Below, piece by piece: positions 49,142 to 58,467 of a stretch of 64,000 nt of DNA. This DNA is from Aciduricibacillus chroicocephali (GTDB taxonomy: Bacteria > Bacillota > Bacilli > Bacillales > Amphibacillaceae): positions 2,246,001 through 2,310,000 of the forward strand of contig NZ_CP129113.1 in the NCBI RefSeq assembly GCF_030762805.1, given 5' to 3'. Position 1 is the stretch's first letter. Every line of letters starts with the position of its first letter. A model generated the notes under the pieces. The model did no database searches. It was not told the origin of the DNA and was given only the letters and a program-made list of their open reading frames with translations. Made by a program: the position numbers and the translations under genes.

Positions 49142-51322
49142 TTAACTTCCTGCAGCCTCAGGCTGTTCAATATAGCTGCCACCATCCCGCTTCCGCTTCC
49201 AAAGCTGGTAGACGATAATTACAGCAAACAGCCCCATTCCGATGAAATCGGTCCAGAGTCTCGTATTGATAAAAACGAGAGCCGCTGCAACAGCGAGTAC
49301 CCTTTCAATCCATCCATATTTCGTTAACAGATAGCCTTGGATGAATGTCGACCACATAATAATGCCAACAAATGCTGTAGCGATACTCCAAATGATTTGG
49401 ATGAGTGTTGCATCTGGGTCCTGTAATATTAAAATCGGATTCATCGTGAAGGCAAACGGCAACAGCAAGGCGCCCATATCGAACTTGAAGCCTTGGAACC
49501 CAGTCTTCACAGGATCTGCATTGGCAATCCCTGCTGTCGCATATGCCGGCAAGTTGATTGGCGGCGTATCATCCGCAAGAATACCATAATAGAATACGAA
49601 CAGATGCGCAGCGAGGACCGGAATGCCGATCTGGATAAGTGCCGGCGCCATGACAGCCGCGAGCACAATATACGTCGCTGTTGTCGGTAGCCCCATACCC
49701 ATGATGATACAGGCAATCATCGTAAACAGAAGAACAAGAATGACCTGGTTGTTCGCAAGGTCAAGAATCATGCTGGAAAGGATTGGACCAAGTCCAGTCA
49801 TTGTTACGACGCCTGTAAGAATACCGGCTGTCGCACAAGCCGCGACGACGCTAAGTGCATTTTTCGCACCAAGTTCAAGCGCCTTGAAAAATTCCTTCCA
49901 GCCGAATTCCAATGAGCGTTCAACATGCATTCTCTTTTTTAAAGCGTACCAGATTAAAGCGAATAGCAGACTTCCTGCCGCAACAATGGTTACATATGGG
50001 TTCAGGCCAAATATTAAATGGGCAACATAAGCCGCTCCAATAAAGACAAATGCGACGAGGAACCCTTGGCCCAAACTCTTCTGCATTCTATAAGAAAAGA
50101 GTGCAATTGTAATTGCTCCGACAATCGCCATGAACGAAGCGAGAATTGGTGTCATCCTCATAACGAGGAGTACGACAATCGCAATAATCGGCAGCATAAG
50201 GAACCCGCGGCTTGCTAATACCTTTAAGAGTGAAGGCAGCTCCTTGCGCGGAATTCCCTTCAAATTGTACTTGCTCGCCTCAAGATGGACCATGAACAGT
50301 ATCGCCGTATAGCTCAGTAATGCCGGAACAGCAGCTGCAGTTGCAATTTCCAAATAAGGAATACCAGTGAAATCTGCCATGATAAAGGCAGCCGCTCCCA
50401 TGACAGGTGGCAGGAATTGGCCGCTGGAAGACGCAGCTACTTCTACTCCTCCAGCAACATGCGGTCGGAATCCTGTTCTTTTCATAAGAGGAATTGTGAA
50501 CGTCCCTGTCGTTACCGCGTTGGCAACGGAACTTCCCGAGATCGAGCCCATCATGCCTGATGAGACAACAGCGGCTTTCGCTGGTCCGCCTTTCATTGAA
50601 CCGACGATCGACATGGCAAGGTCAATGAACATCCTGCCCGCTCCCGTAACTTCAAGAAAAGCCCCGAACAGAATGAAAATGAATACATACTGTGCCGATA
50701 CCGTAATCGGCGTTCCGAAGATCCCTTCATTCGAAAGATACATGAATTCTGCAATCTCACGCCACGAAAAACCAAAATGGTTAATCGTATCTGGCAAAAC
50801 TGCACGACCTCCTAGGAAACCTGGCAAGTACTTATCACCAAGATAAGCATAAAGCATAAACAAAAATGCCAGGATTACGAGTGGCTTGCCGACAACACGC
50901 CTTGTCGCTTCCATAACGAGAAGCAGACAGACGAAAGACATAACCGTATCAAAGATCGTCGGGTTCCCTACTTTTCCAAGCAAATCCCCTGAAACCGCCA
51001 CAATATAAATTCCTGTTGAAGCTCCTAGAGCCGAGAGTATGAGATCATAGATTGGAATCTTCGTCTGACCCAATTTCTTTTTATAAGGAAAAATTAAAAA
51101 TACAAGTGTTAATGCAAATCCAAGATGGATGGCATTTTGCTGCATGCGCGGTAAAGTGCCCACTCCTGCTGTATACAGATGGAAAAGAGACATAGCGACT
51201 GCTACTATAAGCGCCAGTATCGCCATCCAGCCGAACAGTTTTCGGTCACTGCCCTCCAATTCATCTAATCTGTCATTCATCTCTTGGAGTGAGTCATTGC
51301 CCGCAAGATTTGATTCCACCAT
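49142..51322 (-). CDS. TRAP transporter fused permease (TAXI type)
   Basis: The protein is 726 aa from the ATG at 51322, with AAAGGAGGG upstream. It is a fusion of the small (DctQ-like) and large (DctM-like) TRAP subunits with about 17-18 membrane helices. DctM hallmarks are AKAAVVSSGMMGSISGSSVA, VEVAASSSGQFLPPVMGAAA and IIMGMGLPTTATYIVLAAVM. TAXI-type TRAP systems use the ion gradient to import organic acids such as glutamate or 2-oxoglutarate; the exact substrate is not deducible. Operon: TAXI binding protein, DUF1850, then this gene, all leftward with gaps of 1-30 bp. Confidence 0.95.
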   Translation of the reverse strand: MVESNLAGNDSLQEMNDRLDELEGSDRKLFGWMAILALIVAVAMSLFHLYTAGVGTLPRMQQNAIHLGFALTLVFLIFPYKKKLGQTKIPIYDLILSALGASTGIYIVAVSGDLLGKVGNPTIFDTVMSFVCLLLVMEATRRVVGKPLVILAFLFMLYAYLGDKYLPGFLGGRAVLPDTINHFGFSWREIAEFMYLSNEGIFGTPITVSAQYVFIFILFGAFLEVTGAGRMFIDLAMSIVGSMKGGPAKAAVVSSGMMGSISGSSVANAVTTGTFTIPLMKRTGFRPHVAGGVEVAASSSGQFLPPVMGAAAFIMADFTGIPYLEIATAAAVPALLSYTAILFMVHLEASKYNLKGIPRKELPSLLKVLASRGFLMLPIIAIVVLLVMRMTPILASFMAIVGAITIALFSYRMQKSLGQGFLVAFVFIGAAYVAHLIFGLNPYVTIVAAGSLLFALIWYALKKRMHVERSLEFGWKEFFKALELGAKNALSVVAACATAGILTGVVTMTGLGPILSSMILDLANNQVILVLLFTMIACIIMGMGLPTTATYIVLAAVMAPALIQIGIPVLAAHLFVFYYGILADDTPPINLPAYATAGIANADPVKTGFQGFKFDMGALLLPFAFTMNPILILQDPDATLIQIIWSIATAFVGIIMWSTFIQGYLLTKYGWIERVLAVAAALVFINTRLWTDFIGMGLFAVIIVYQLWKRKRDGGSYIEQPEAAGS

Positions 51323-51352
51323 TGAACGCCCTCCTTTCAAAAGGTTCAGTTA

Positions 51353-51871
51353 TTATTTCAGCAAATATTCCGCTAAGCTCATCCTGCCTGTTTTCAAAGT
51401 AAAAGTTCTGCCTTCAAACGGTTCCTTATACAAATCCCACGTCTTATTACGAACCATCAATCTCTGCTTTGCAATAGCTACCGGGTGAAATTGAATTTCA
51501 TTGAATTGCTGATTAATTCCTTTAATTTTGTAATAGCCATTTTCGAAGCTGCCTGTCGTTCCTTCAGGTAAAGAAGATTCAATGCCTGCTCCAAAATTAC
51601 AGTTCCAGCTCTCTTTCAGCAAAATGTCCAAATTATGATTAACTTTGAATCTTTCTTTCATCGGGCATTTCTCTACTGAATGAACATATTCCGAGATTAG
51701 CTCGTCACCAGGGCTCACTCGTTTTTTCAGAAGGACCTCCCCTTCTTCGTCAATACCATAGATGACTGGTACCCTGATGAGCAGCATACTTGCCAAAGCT
51801 AAGATAAAAAGAACCAGCAACACGAGAATTCGGCCTCGCCGCCTCCGCATTGCTGGTGATTTCACTGTCAT
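51353..51871 (-). CDS. DUF1850 protein of the TRAP operon
   Basis: The protein is 172 aa. The basic N-terminus (MRRRRGRI) and a membrane helix (LVLLVLFILALASMLLI) are followed by an outer beta-rich domain with SPGDELISEYVHSVEKCPMK, the 'y-HSVe--pv-E' motif of DUF1850. Such proteins are found between TAXI binding proteins and fused permeases and are presumably needed by the transporter. The ATG shares its A with the TAA of the upstream gene (TAATG), so translation is coupled. Confidence 0.88.
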   Translation of the reverse strand: MTVKSPAMRRRRGRILVLLVLFILALASMLLIRVPVIYGIDEEGEVLLKKRVSPGDELISEYVHSVEKCPMKERFKVNHNLDILLKESWNCNFGAGIESSLPEGTTGSFENGYYKIKGINQQFNEIQFHPVAIAKQRLMVRNKTWDLYKEPFEGRTFTLKTGRMSLAEYLLK

Positions 51872-52884
51872 TATTTTTGTTTGATACCTTTCTCATCGAA
51901 GTACTTCTTCGCACCAGGATGCAAATCGATGGACATGCCATCAAGTGCTGTATCGAGTGATACGTCCGCACCTCTTGCATGTGCACTTTCCAATTTGTCC
52001 TTTTTCTCGAACAGATCCTTTGTCATGTTGTAGACAACGTCTTCAGGAAGATTTTTGTCCACGATGAGGATCGCCATAACGGCCACTGTTTTAATATCTT
52101 CTTTCTGTCCGTAATCACCATAAGTCTTCGCAGGGATATCACGCTCTGTGTAATAAGGGTATTTGTCTGTAAGTTTTTTTATAATATCTTCATCCAAAGA
52201 GAGTACATTCACTTTCTTGCTTGCACCAAGTTCCTGGATTGCACTAGTCGGCGCTCCTGCTGTGATGAATGCTGCATCAATCGTTCCATTTTGTAATCCT
52301 TGTGAAGCATCGCCAAAACCGAGATATTCAGCTTTAAAATCTTTATACGTAATGCCAGCTGCATCAAGAATCTGACGTGCGTTCGCTTCTGCACCGCTTC
52401 CCTGGTCTCCAACTGCAACCTTCTTACCTTTCAAATCATCCAAAGTTTTGATTTTACTGTCAGCAGTTGTGACAATCTGAACATCTTCTGGATAAAGTGA
52501 AGTGAGTCCTGCAATATTGTCGACTTTCTTACCTTCAAAGTCTTTAAGCGTTTCACCTTTCATCCCATAATAAGCAATATCATTTTGTACGAGTGCCAAT
52601 TGGTATTTACCCGAGCCCATCTCCTGTACATTCGTTACCGATGCACCAGTTGAGACAGCATTCGCTTTGGAAACACCTTCAGTTTTTGTGAAAATCTGCT
52701 GAGCCATTGCTACGCCGAGCGGGTAGTATGTACCGCTTGTGCCGCCAGTACCGATCGTAATACGTTCACCTTTACCAGCTGAATTAGAAGAGCCGCCACC
52801 TTTTTTGTCTGATGAGTCTTTCGCACTTCCACAGCCTGCCAGAACGAGCACGATTGCAAATAGCAGAACAATCAGTTTTTTCAT
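51871..52884 (-). CDS. TAXI-family solute-binding lipoprotein
   Basis: The protein is 337 aa. The lipoprotein signal MKKLIVLLFAIVLVLAGC has the lipidated C18, then a Gly/Ser/Lys spacer. The binding domain follows the family: ITIGTGGTSGTYYPLGVAMA, STGASVTNVQEMGSGKYQLA, LVQNDIAYYGMKGE, LDDLKGKKVAVGDQGSGAEA and GTIDAAFITAGAPTSAIQEL. It captures the substrate outside and hands it to the permease. It is the first gene of the operon, with a cre-containing promoter in front. Confidence 0.95.
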   Translation of the reverse strand: MKKLIVLLFAIVLVLAGCGSAKDSSDKKGGGSSNSAGKGERITIGTGGTSGTYYPLGVAMAQQIFTKTEGVSKANAVSTGASVTNVQEMGSGKYQLALVQNDIAYYGMKGETLKDFEGKKVDNIAGLTSLYPEDVQIVTTADSKIKTLDDLKGKKVAVGDQGSGAEANARQILDAAGITYKDFKAEYLGFGDASQGLQNGTIDAAFITAGAPTSAIQELGASKKVNVLSLDEDIIKKLTDKYPYYTERDIPAKTYGDYGQKEDIKTVAVMAILIVDKNLPEDVVYNMTKDLFEKKDKLESAHARGADVSLDTALDGMSIDLHPGAKKYFDEKGIKQK

Positions 52885-52922
52885 GAACCATCTGCCCCCT
52901 TTTTAATTGTAAAGCCAATGTA

Positions 52923-52951
52923 AATGTAAGCACTTACACAATATTTGTCAA
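52923..52951 (-). promoter_or_regulatory. Promoter of the TAXI-TRAP operon
   Basis: Leftward TTGACA (52946-52951), a 17-base spacer and TACATT (52923-52928). The proximal cre-like palindrome overlaps the -10 box and spacer. Confidence 0.75.
52925..52938. promoter_or_regulatory. Proximal cre-like operator
   Basis: TGTAAGCACTTACA has perfect six-base arms around a CA centre. It differs from the CcpA cre consensus (TGWAARCGYTWNCW) at the central G only. Binding here would block RNA polymerase directly. Confidence 0.65.
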
Positions 52952-52975
52952 GACTCTGCCTGTCCATCTTTATAT

Positions 52976-52989
52976 TGTAATCGCTTACA
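52976..52989. promoter_or_regulatory. Distal cre-like operator
   Basis: TGTAATCGCTTACA matches the cre consensus except for one position. Its centre is 51 bp (about five helical turns) from the proximal site, on the same face of the DNA, which suits cooperative binding or looping. Confidence 0.65.
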
Positions 52990-53090
52990 TATTATTGAAA
53001 AACAGACATTCTAAAAATCTAAACTCTTCGCTTGATTTCCCTTTAACTTCCTGGGATAAACTTTCCCTGTTTTTCTTTTCTCAGCACAAA

Positions 53091-53124
53091 AAGCTCTCCT
53101 TGCGCTTTTGTGCAAGGAGAGCTT
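53091..53124 (-). terminator. Leftward terminator of the SNF2 helicase gene
   Basis: AAGCTCTCCTTGC and GCAAGGAGAGCTT form a perfect 13-bp stem with an eight-base loop, then TTTTTGTG in leftward reading. Confidence 0.9.
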
Positions 53125-53134
53125 AATTTAATAA

Positions 53135-56100
53135 TCATATACTGAGCAATTCCCGAACATCGTCTTCAGTAATGCCGGTCAGTGCTGCTTCACCCGGCTG
53201 GATGACAGCATCAATAAGTTCACGTTTTTTCTGTTGGAGTGCATAAATCTTTTCTTCAATCGTTCCTTCAGCAATTAAACGCATTACTTGGACAACATTC
53301 TTCTGTCCGAATCGATGCGCCCTGCCTGCCGCCTGATCCTCAATTGCCGGATTCCACCAAAGGTCGTACAAGATAACCGTATCGGCTCCAGTCAGATTCA
53401 ATCCGGTACCTCCCGCTTTTAACGAGATTAGGAAAATACTGTTTTCCCCATTGTTGAATCGTTCACAGATTTCAACGCGTTCCTTTGATTTTGTCTGGCC
53501 ATGAAGATAAAAATAACCGATGCCACGCTTATCAAGAATCTTCGCGATCAGTTCGTGCATACTAGTGAACTGCGAGAAGATGAGCATTCTCTTGCCACTT
53601 TCCATTAAGGTTTCGATGAGCTGTATCAGTTGTTCTAGCTTCCCTGCAGTTCCTTCATAATTCTCGAGGAATAAAGAAGGGTGACAGCAAATCTGGCGCA
53701 GTCTCGTCAGTCCTGCAAGGATTTTCATCCTGTTCTCACGGAAGCTGCCAGTGCGCAGTGAATTTGCAGTTTCCTGACGCAGTTCATTCAAGTACCCGAT
53801 ATAAAGCTCCTTCTGTTCCTTTGTCAGTTCAGAGATCTGGACGGATTCTATTTTCTCCGGAAGTTCAGTTAGCACCTCTGTCTTGAGGCGGCGCAGAATG
53901 AACGGACGAGTCATGCGTGCAATTTTCTCATGGGAGAGCTCTTTGAATTTACGATGATTCGGCATAAGTCCCGGCATGATCACTTGGAATATCGCCCATA
54001 ATTCATCAATTGAGTTCTCAATTGGTGTTCCAGAAAGAGCGAATTTCCTAGAGGCTTTCACTTCACGCATCGCTTTTGACGTCTTCGTCTGGTAATTCTT
54101 TATATACTGTGCTTCATCAAGTATCAAAGTCTGGAACTGTAACTCACGATAAAGTTCAATATCCTGGCGTAATGTCTGATAGGAAGTAATCCAGATATCC
54201 AGCTCATTGCCTTCCTGAATCTTCTCTTCACGTTCTTGAGGTGTTCCCGTCATTACAGCGACACGCAAATGCGGAGCGAATTTCTCGACTTCGTTTTTCC
54301 AATTATAAATAACCGAAGACGGCGCTACTATGAGATGCGGTTTGTCACTATCTATGGATGCAATATAAGCAATTGACTGAAGTGTCTTACCGAGTCCCAT
54401 ATCATCCGCAAGAATGCCTCCGAAATGATAATCAGACAGGGATCGGAACCATTGATATCCCGTTTCCTGGTAGGATCGAAGCTCCGCATTCAGTTGTTCA
54501 GGCAGCGGATAGTCCTGCCGCTCCGGCGACTGCAAATGTCCTAATAATTTATGGAATGCATGATCATACACTTTCTTCGTATCTATCAGTTCGTCTACTT
54601 CCATGCCGCGGAACATCGGTAAGGAGAGACGACCATTCACCGTATCTGCAGCTGTCAGGTCCATTTCCGCAAAGAAGTGCTGCACCGACTGGAACTCCTC
54701 TCCGCCAAGCGAAAGGAATGCCCCTGATTGCAAGCGGTAGAATCGTTTCTTCTCAATAACTGCGGCAAGTACTGCTTCGACTTCATCTTGGCTAACCCCT
54801 TCGATGGAGAAACCGATATCAAGAAGATTCGCTGATTCATCAACACGGATATTCGTAGCTGCTTCAGGCGGCGTATCCACGAGGAACTGGCGCAGTTCAT
54901 TCGTCATAAGTACTTCAAGATGTCGGCTCATCTGAGGTAATACTTCATAAAGGAAATTATATAGAGTATCATCATCCGCTTCGATGTATAATTCCTTGCC
55001 ATTGAAACGGAAATTCGCATGCTCGATCAAATTCATGATTTTCTGTTCCTTGGCAGCATCTCGGAGAATAAGCTGATTTCCAGTTTTTCTCCCTGCAAAA
55101 GGTTCAATCACTTCTTTGCCGTAATGATATTCAAGCCTGCCGCCAATGACCGTCTCCTTCATCTCAAGGTAGAGCTTTGCTTCGAGTGGTTTGTCGATAA
55201 TCTCTTCAGATATTTCCTCGGCAATATTCACTTTCCCTACGTTCTTCAGTGAAGGCAGTACTTCTGAGAGGAAGAGATCCGCTCTTTCCTTCTGAACCGG
55301 CATCCTCTTGACACCCTGTGAGAAGCGAAGCATCTCACCAATGATCGGCAGCTGTTTTTTATTAGGGAAATAAAATATTCCATCTTGAAATACAAGATCA
55401 TAATTGCGATAAAATTTAGCCCCATCTGTTCCTTCCAGTGTGAAGACGAGATCGTTACCTGTATCCTCCCTTTCCAGAACAAATTGGAAAGGCAGCTGGT
55501 CCTCGCTAATTGCAATTTCTGTATATTCTTTTTGTCCTTCTATTAAAACGAAGTTCAGTTTGCTAAGCTTTGCAATCAAGTCCTTCATTGCATAAGGAGG
55601 TACGACGACGTAGCGTTTATCACGCAATTCATCATGATAGTAGTTAAAAGATGGCTGGTCATAAATCTCGCTGTTGCGCTGAATTCCATGAAGCACTTCC
55701 AGCATTTCCATATCTTCCGGTCTGAAATAGTGAACCTGCCCATCATAGGTGAATTTTTTTGTGAATTCATGTTCTTCCCCTTCAAACACATCGTCGAGGA
55801 ATTCACCAAGGTTGCGCACAACGTATCGACGTTTGACACCTGTTTTCATTTCCAGATAGAACAATCGTCCATACGTCCATCTGCCAATATATTCAACTTG
55901 CATCTGCTCTTTTGCAGGGCCAGCTTCATTCACTGTCTCCTGATGCCCCGCCTCCGCGATGGAGTTCATAAAATAGGCCGCGATATCATAATCACGTTTG
56001 CTGAACGCATGCTCATCCGCCGCCTCTGCCTCGTTATATTCAGCAATGGCGAGCAACACCGCTACTTCATGCTTGCACTCTCCGTACAGATCAAAAGGCG

Positions 56101-56314
56101 GGCAATCGCAATGGCTAGTGAACTGGTTCTCCCCCTCTGTAAAACGGACTTCCACAAAGTACTTCTCCGAACCTTCCACTTGCGCATTCCAGATCTGATT
56201 GTTGCGATCATAGATCAGTTCCTGGACGTGATTCTTCTCATAGCAGGCCAAGCCCCGTCTATATAAATTTGAAGGAAAAATTTTTGGTATCAACGCTCGA
56301 TCAATTGTTTTCAA
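53135..56314 (-). CDS. ywqA: SNF2-family helicase with SWIM zinc finger (YwqA-like)
   Basis: The protein is 1059 aa. An N-terminal SWIM finger has CDC near 69-71 and C80-K-H82. A long bacterial SNF2-associated middle part (about 100-600) follows, then the motor: DDMGLGKT (K644), IVAPSSVIYNWKNEVEKFAP, the DEAQ box in LILDEAQYIKNYQTKTSKAM, ALSGTPIENSIDELWAIFQV, and the second lobe with LIFSQFTSMHELIAKIL, ISLKAGGTGLNLTGADTVIL and DQAAGRAHRFGQ. It is a double-stranded DNA translocase; bacterial members are tied to transcription recycling or DNA repair. It is a single gene between two terminators. Confidence 0.95.
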   Translation of the reverse strand: MKTIDRALIPKIFPSNLYRRGLACYEKNHVQELIYDRNNQIWNAQVEGSEKYFVEVRFTEGENQFTSHCDCPPFDLYGECKHEVAVLLAIAEYNEAEAADEHAFSKRDYDIAAYFMNSIAEAGHQETVNEAGPAKEQMQVEYIGRWTYGRLFYLEMKTGVKRRYVVRNLGEFLDDVFEGEEHEFTKKFTYDGQVHYFRPEDMEMLEVLHGIQRNSEIYDQPSFNYYHDELRDKRYVVVPPYAMKDLIAKLSKLNFVLIEGQKEYTEIAISEDQLPFQFVLEREDTGNDLVFTLEGTDGAKFYRNYDLVFQDGIFYFPNKKQLPIIGEMLRFSQGVKRMPVQKERADLFLSEVLPSLKNVGKVNIAEEISEEIIDKPLEAKLYLEMKETVIGGRLEYHYGKEVIEPFAGRKTGNQLILRDAAKEQKIMNLIEHANFRFNGKELYIEADDDTLYNFLYEVLPQMSRHLEVLMTNELRQFLVDTPPEAATNIRVDESANLLDIGFSIEGVSQDEVEAVLAAVIEKKRFYRLQSGAFLSLGGEEFQSVQHFFAEMDLTAADTVNGRLSLPMFRGMEVDELIDTKKVYDHAFHKLLGHLQSPERQDYPLPEQLNAELRSYQETGYQWFRSLSDYHFGGILADDMGLGKTLQSIAYIASIDSDKPHLIVAPSSVIYNWKNEVEKFAPHLRVAVMTGTPQEREEKIQEGNELDIWITSYQTLRQDIELYRELQFQTLILDEAQYIKNYQTKTSKAMREVKASRKFALSGTPIENSIDELWAIFQVIMPGLMPNHRKFKELSHEKIARMTRPFILRRLKTEVLTELPEKIESVQISELTKEQKELYIGYLNELRQETANSLRTGSFRENRMKILAGLTRLRQICCHPSLFLENYEGTAGKLEQLIQLIETLMESGKRMLIFSQFTSMHELIAKILDKRGIGYFYLHGQTKSKERVEICERFNNGENSIFLISLKAGGTGLNLTGADTVILYDLWWNPAIEDQAAGRAHRFGQKNVVQVMRLIAEGTIEEKIYALQQKKRELIDAVIQPGEAALTGITEDDVRELLSI

Positions 56315-56389
56315 AACATGATTCCCAACTTTCCGCTTTCATTTCTATCAGAATATTGTACCCTAAATTCCTCAAGGAGGAAAATTAAC

Positions 56390-57586
56390 TCACGCAGATT
56401 TTTGAGTTGCTTTCCGGTCACTCATGAAGAAGAACAGATAAACAATCATCGAAAATGCGACTGAACCTGCTGCCGCAATATAGATTGATCCATAGCCGAA
56501 CCATCCTGCCAACTGGCCGAAGATCATTGCTCCGACCCCAACACCGAGGTCAAAGAACGAGAACAGCGTTGCATTCGCCATCCCTTTGCGGTTCGGGGCA
56601 GCCTTTTCAACTGACCATGCTTGGAGTGCAGGCTGTACAGAGCCGAATCCTAATCCGTACAATGCAGCGGCAACAAGCATGACAGTCGTGCTTGGCAACC
56701 AGGAAAGTAAAATCATTGCTGCAGTGATTAGTGCGGCACCTGGAAGATAAATGTACAGATGACCTCTTTTGTCATATATTTTGCCCGCAAACAGACGAGA
56801 TATAAGGAGGAAAAGCGCATAGATGAAGAAGTAGAATTCAATGCCCTCTATGTGTTTTTGCTGGGCATATAGGGGCAGGAATGATGCAATCCCTCCGAAT
56901 GTAGCTGTAATGAAGAACATGAGGATTGCTGGCTTTAAAGCCGTTTTTTCAAAGATATCTAACCCGACTGTCGTCGCCCGTTCTTCTTGCTTCTCGACTT
57001 TTTTGTAATGAATTTGCGTGGACAGGATAAAAGCCATGAGTCCTAACGCACCACATGCGAGGAAGAGTACTTTGAATGTTGTTGTGCCAGCAAGGAAAAG
57101 TCCAAGCGAAGGGCCAAAGGCGAGTGCCAGGTTCCCGCTCAAGCCGAAATAACCCATTCCTTCTCCCCTTCGTGAGGGCGGGATAAGGTCTGTTGCAATG
57201 GTTCCGGAAGCAGTTGTCGACATCCCCCAGCCAACCCCTTGTACAATCCGCATTGCAAACAAGAAGAAGATGCTCCCGATGAAAGCATAAGACCCTACTG
57301 AAATGACAAAGATGAACAAACCAATCATGTATACGATACCGCGGCCGCGTGATTCCAAAGCATGTCCGGCAATCGGGCGCAACACAAGAGCTGAAAGCGT
57401 GAAAATCCCAATTACGAATCCGATGAGCTGGTCACTGCCCCCAAGGTCTTCAACAAGAAGCGGCAGTGTCGGCAGCGTCATCTGGAAGCCCATAAACAGG
57501 AACATATTCGTCAAACAGATCAGTACGAAGTCACGCGTCCAGATTTTTGGCCTTTGCTGTTGGGATCGTTCTCTTGAAGTGTTCAT
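56390..57586 (-). CDS. MFS transporter (drug or sugar efflux type)
   Basis: The protein is 398 aa from the ATG at 57586, with GAAGGG upstream. Twelve membrane helices are visible. Motif A-like elements are GIFTLSALVLRPIAGHALES with the following RGRGIVY, and motif C-like GLSGNLALAFGPSLGLFLAG. The order resembles YfhI/YwoG-type efflux proteins. The substrate is unknown. It stands 75 bp upstream of the SNF2 gene in the same direction, with no terminator between them, so the helicase may be cotranscribed. Confidence 0.9.
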   Translation of the reverse strand: MNTSRERSQQQRPKIWTRDFVLICLTNMFLFMGFQMTLPTLPLLVEDLGGSDQLIGFVIGIFTLSALVLRPIAGHALESRGRGIVYMIGLFIFVISVGSYAFIGSIFFLFAMRIVQGVGWGMSTTASGTIATDLIPPSRRGEGMGYFGLSGNLALAFGPSLGLFLAGTTTFKVLFLACGALGLMAFILSTQIHYKKVEKQEERATTVGLDIFEKTALKPAILMFFITATFGGIASFLPLYAQQKHIEGIEFYFFIYALFLLISRLFAGKIYDKRGHLYIYLPGAALITAAMILLSWLPSTTVMLVAAALYGLGFGSVQPALQAWSVEKAAPNRKGMANATLFSFFDLGVGVGAMIFGQLAGWFGYGSIYIAAAGSVAFSMIVYLFFFMSDRKATQKSA

Positions 57587-57673
57587 CAATATGCCACCCT
57601 TCCAAGAAATAGTCTATCTTTCAGTATAACGCTGTTCAATCTAATTATCATTGTTCTCGCTCAGCGACAAAAA

Positions 57674-57700
57674 ACGACTGCTCCGTTTGGCAGCAGCCGT
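57674..57700 (-). terminator. Leftward terminator of the superoxide dismutase gene
   Basis: Leftward reading gives ACGGCTGCTGCC, a short loop, GGAGCAGTCGT and TTTTTTG. Confidence 0.85.
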
Positions 57701-57720
57701 CCGATTTTCATATTAGGATA

Positions 57721-58338
57721 TTACTTGATTTCCGCACAGGCAATACGTTCTCCCGCATTTCCTGCAGGCTGTGATTTATTGTCGTCCGGGTCTTTATGAA
57801 TAACAAGTGCTGTACCGCCTTCTTTCAAAAGGGAATTCTCAAGTCCCTTTTCAAGCGTTACAGTCTCTGCCTTCAAATCTTCCTTTACTGTTCCGTCTTC
57901 ACTAACCTTCAAATTTGGCAAGTCCCCTGCGTGTGGGCCTTCTGGGTTTTCAATTCCATGCTTCTTATGCGTTGGGTTGAAGTGATCCCCTGCTGACTTG
58001 AAATCTGGCGGGGTACAAGTTCCTTTCTCATGGATATGGAATCCATGCTCACCTGGAGGCAAGTTCTGGAGGTCTAGTTTGATCTCTACTCCATGATCCG
58101 CCTGCATAATCGTTGCCGTACCAGCTTCCTTGCCATCGCTGTTCTTGAAAGTTGTCTCTACTTTCTCTGGCTGTTCCTTCCCTTCGGAAGCAGTTTCGTT
58201 CTTATCCTGATTTTCAATTGCTTCTTGATTTTTGGAAACTTCCTTAGCCGGTTTTTCGCCAGTTGCATCATCATTTCCACAAGCAGCTAGCACAGTGACG
58301 ATTAGAATCATGGCAATCCACAATATTCGCTTTTTCAC
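57721..58338 (-). CDS. sodC: Cu/Zn superoxide dismutase lipoprotein (YojM-like)
   Basis: The protein is 205 aa from a GTG at 58338, with GGAGGG upstream. The lipoprotein signal ends in VLAAC (C20). A Glu/Lys-rich spacer follows, then the SOD fold: [20 protein letters not shown] (two metal His), [13 protein letters not shown] (His ligands), [10 protein letters not shown] (His and Asp) and [10 protein letters not shown] (His), ending in [14 protein letters not shown] residues in GTC and ACA can form the usual disulfide. All expected copper and zinc ligands appear present, so it may be active, although B. subtilis YojM has lost a copper ligand. It protects the outer face of the membrane. Confidence 0.9.
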   Translation of the reverse strand: MKKRILWIAMILIVTVLAACGNDDATGEKPAKEVSKNQEAIENQDKNETASEGKEQPEKVETTFKNSDGKEAGTATIMQADHGVEIKLDLQNLPPGEHGFHIHEKGTCTPPDFKSAGDHFNPTHKKHGIENPEGPHAGDLPNLKVSEDGTVKEDLKAETVTLEKGLENSLLKEGGTALVIHKDPDDNKSQPAGNAGERIACAEIK

Positions 58339-58430
58339 TATGTATAGTCCCTCCAATAATTTATTCTTTTCAATATTGCATTATTGCCTAATGGAGATTT
58401 GGTAAACCCTTTATTTGCCTTTAAAAATTA

Positions 58431-58461
58431 AAGAAGGCCTCCCTAATTGGAAAGCCTTCTT
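58431..58461 (-). terminator. Leftward terminator of the PLD-like gene
   Basis: Leftward reading gives AAGAAGGCTTTCC, a short loop, GGGAGGCCTTCTT and TAATTTTTA. Confidence 0.8.
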
Positions 58462-58467
58462 CATTTA

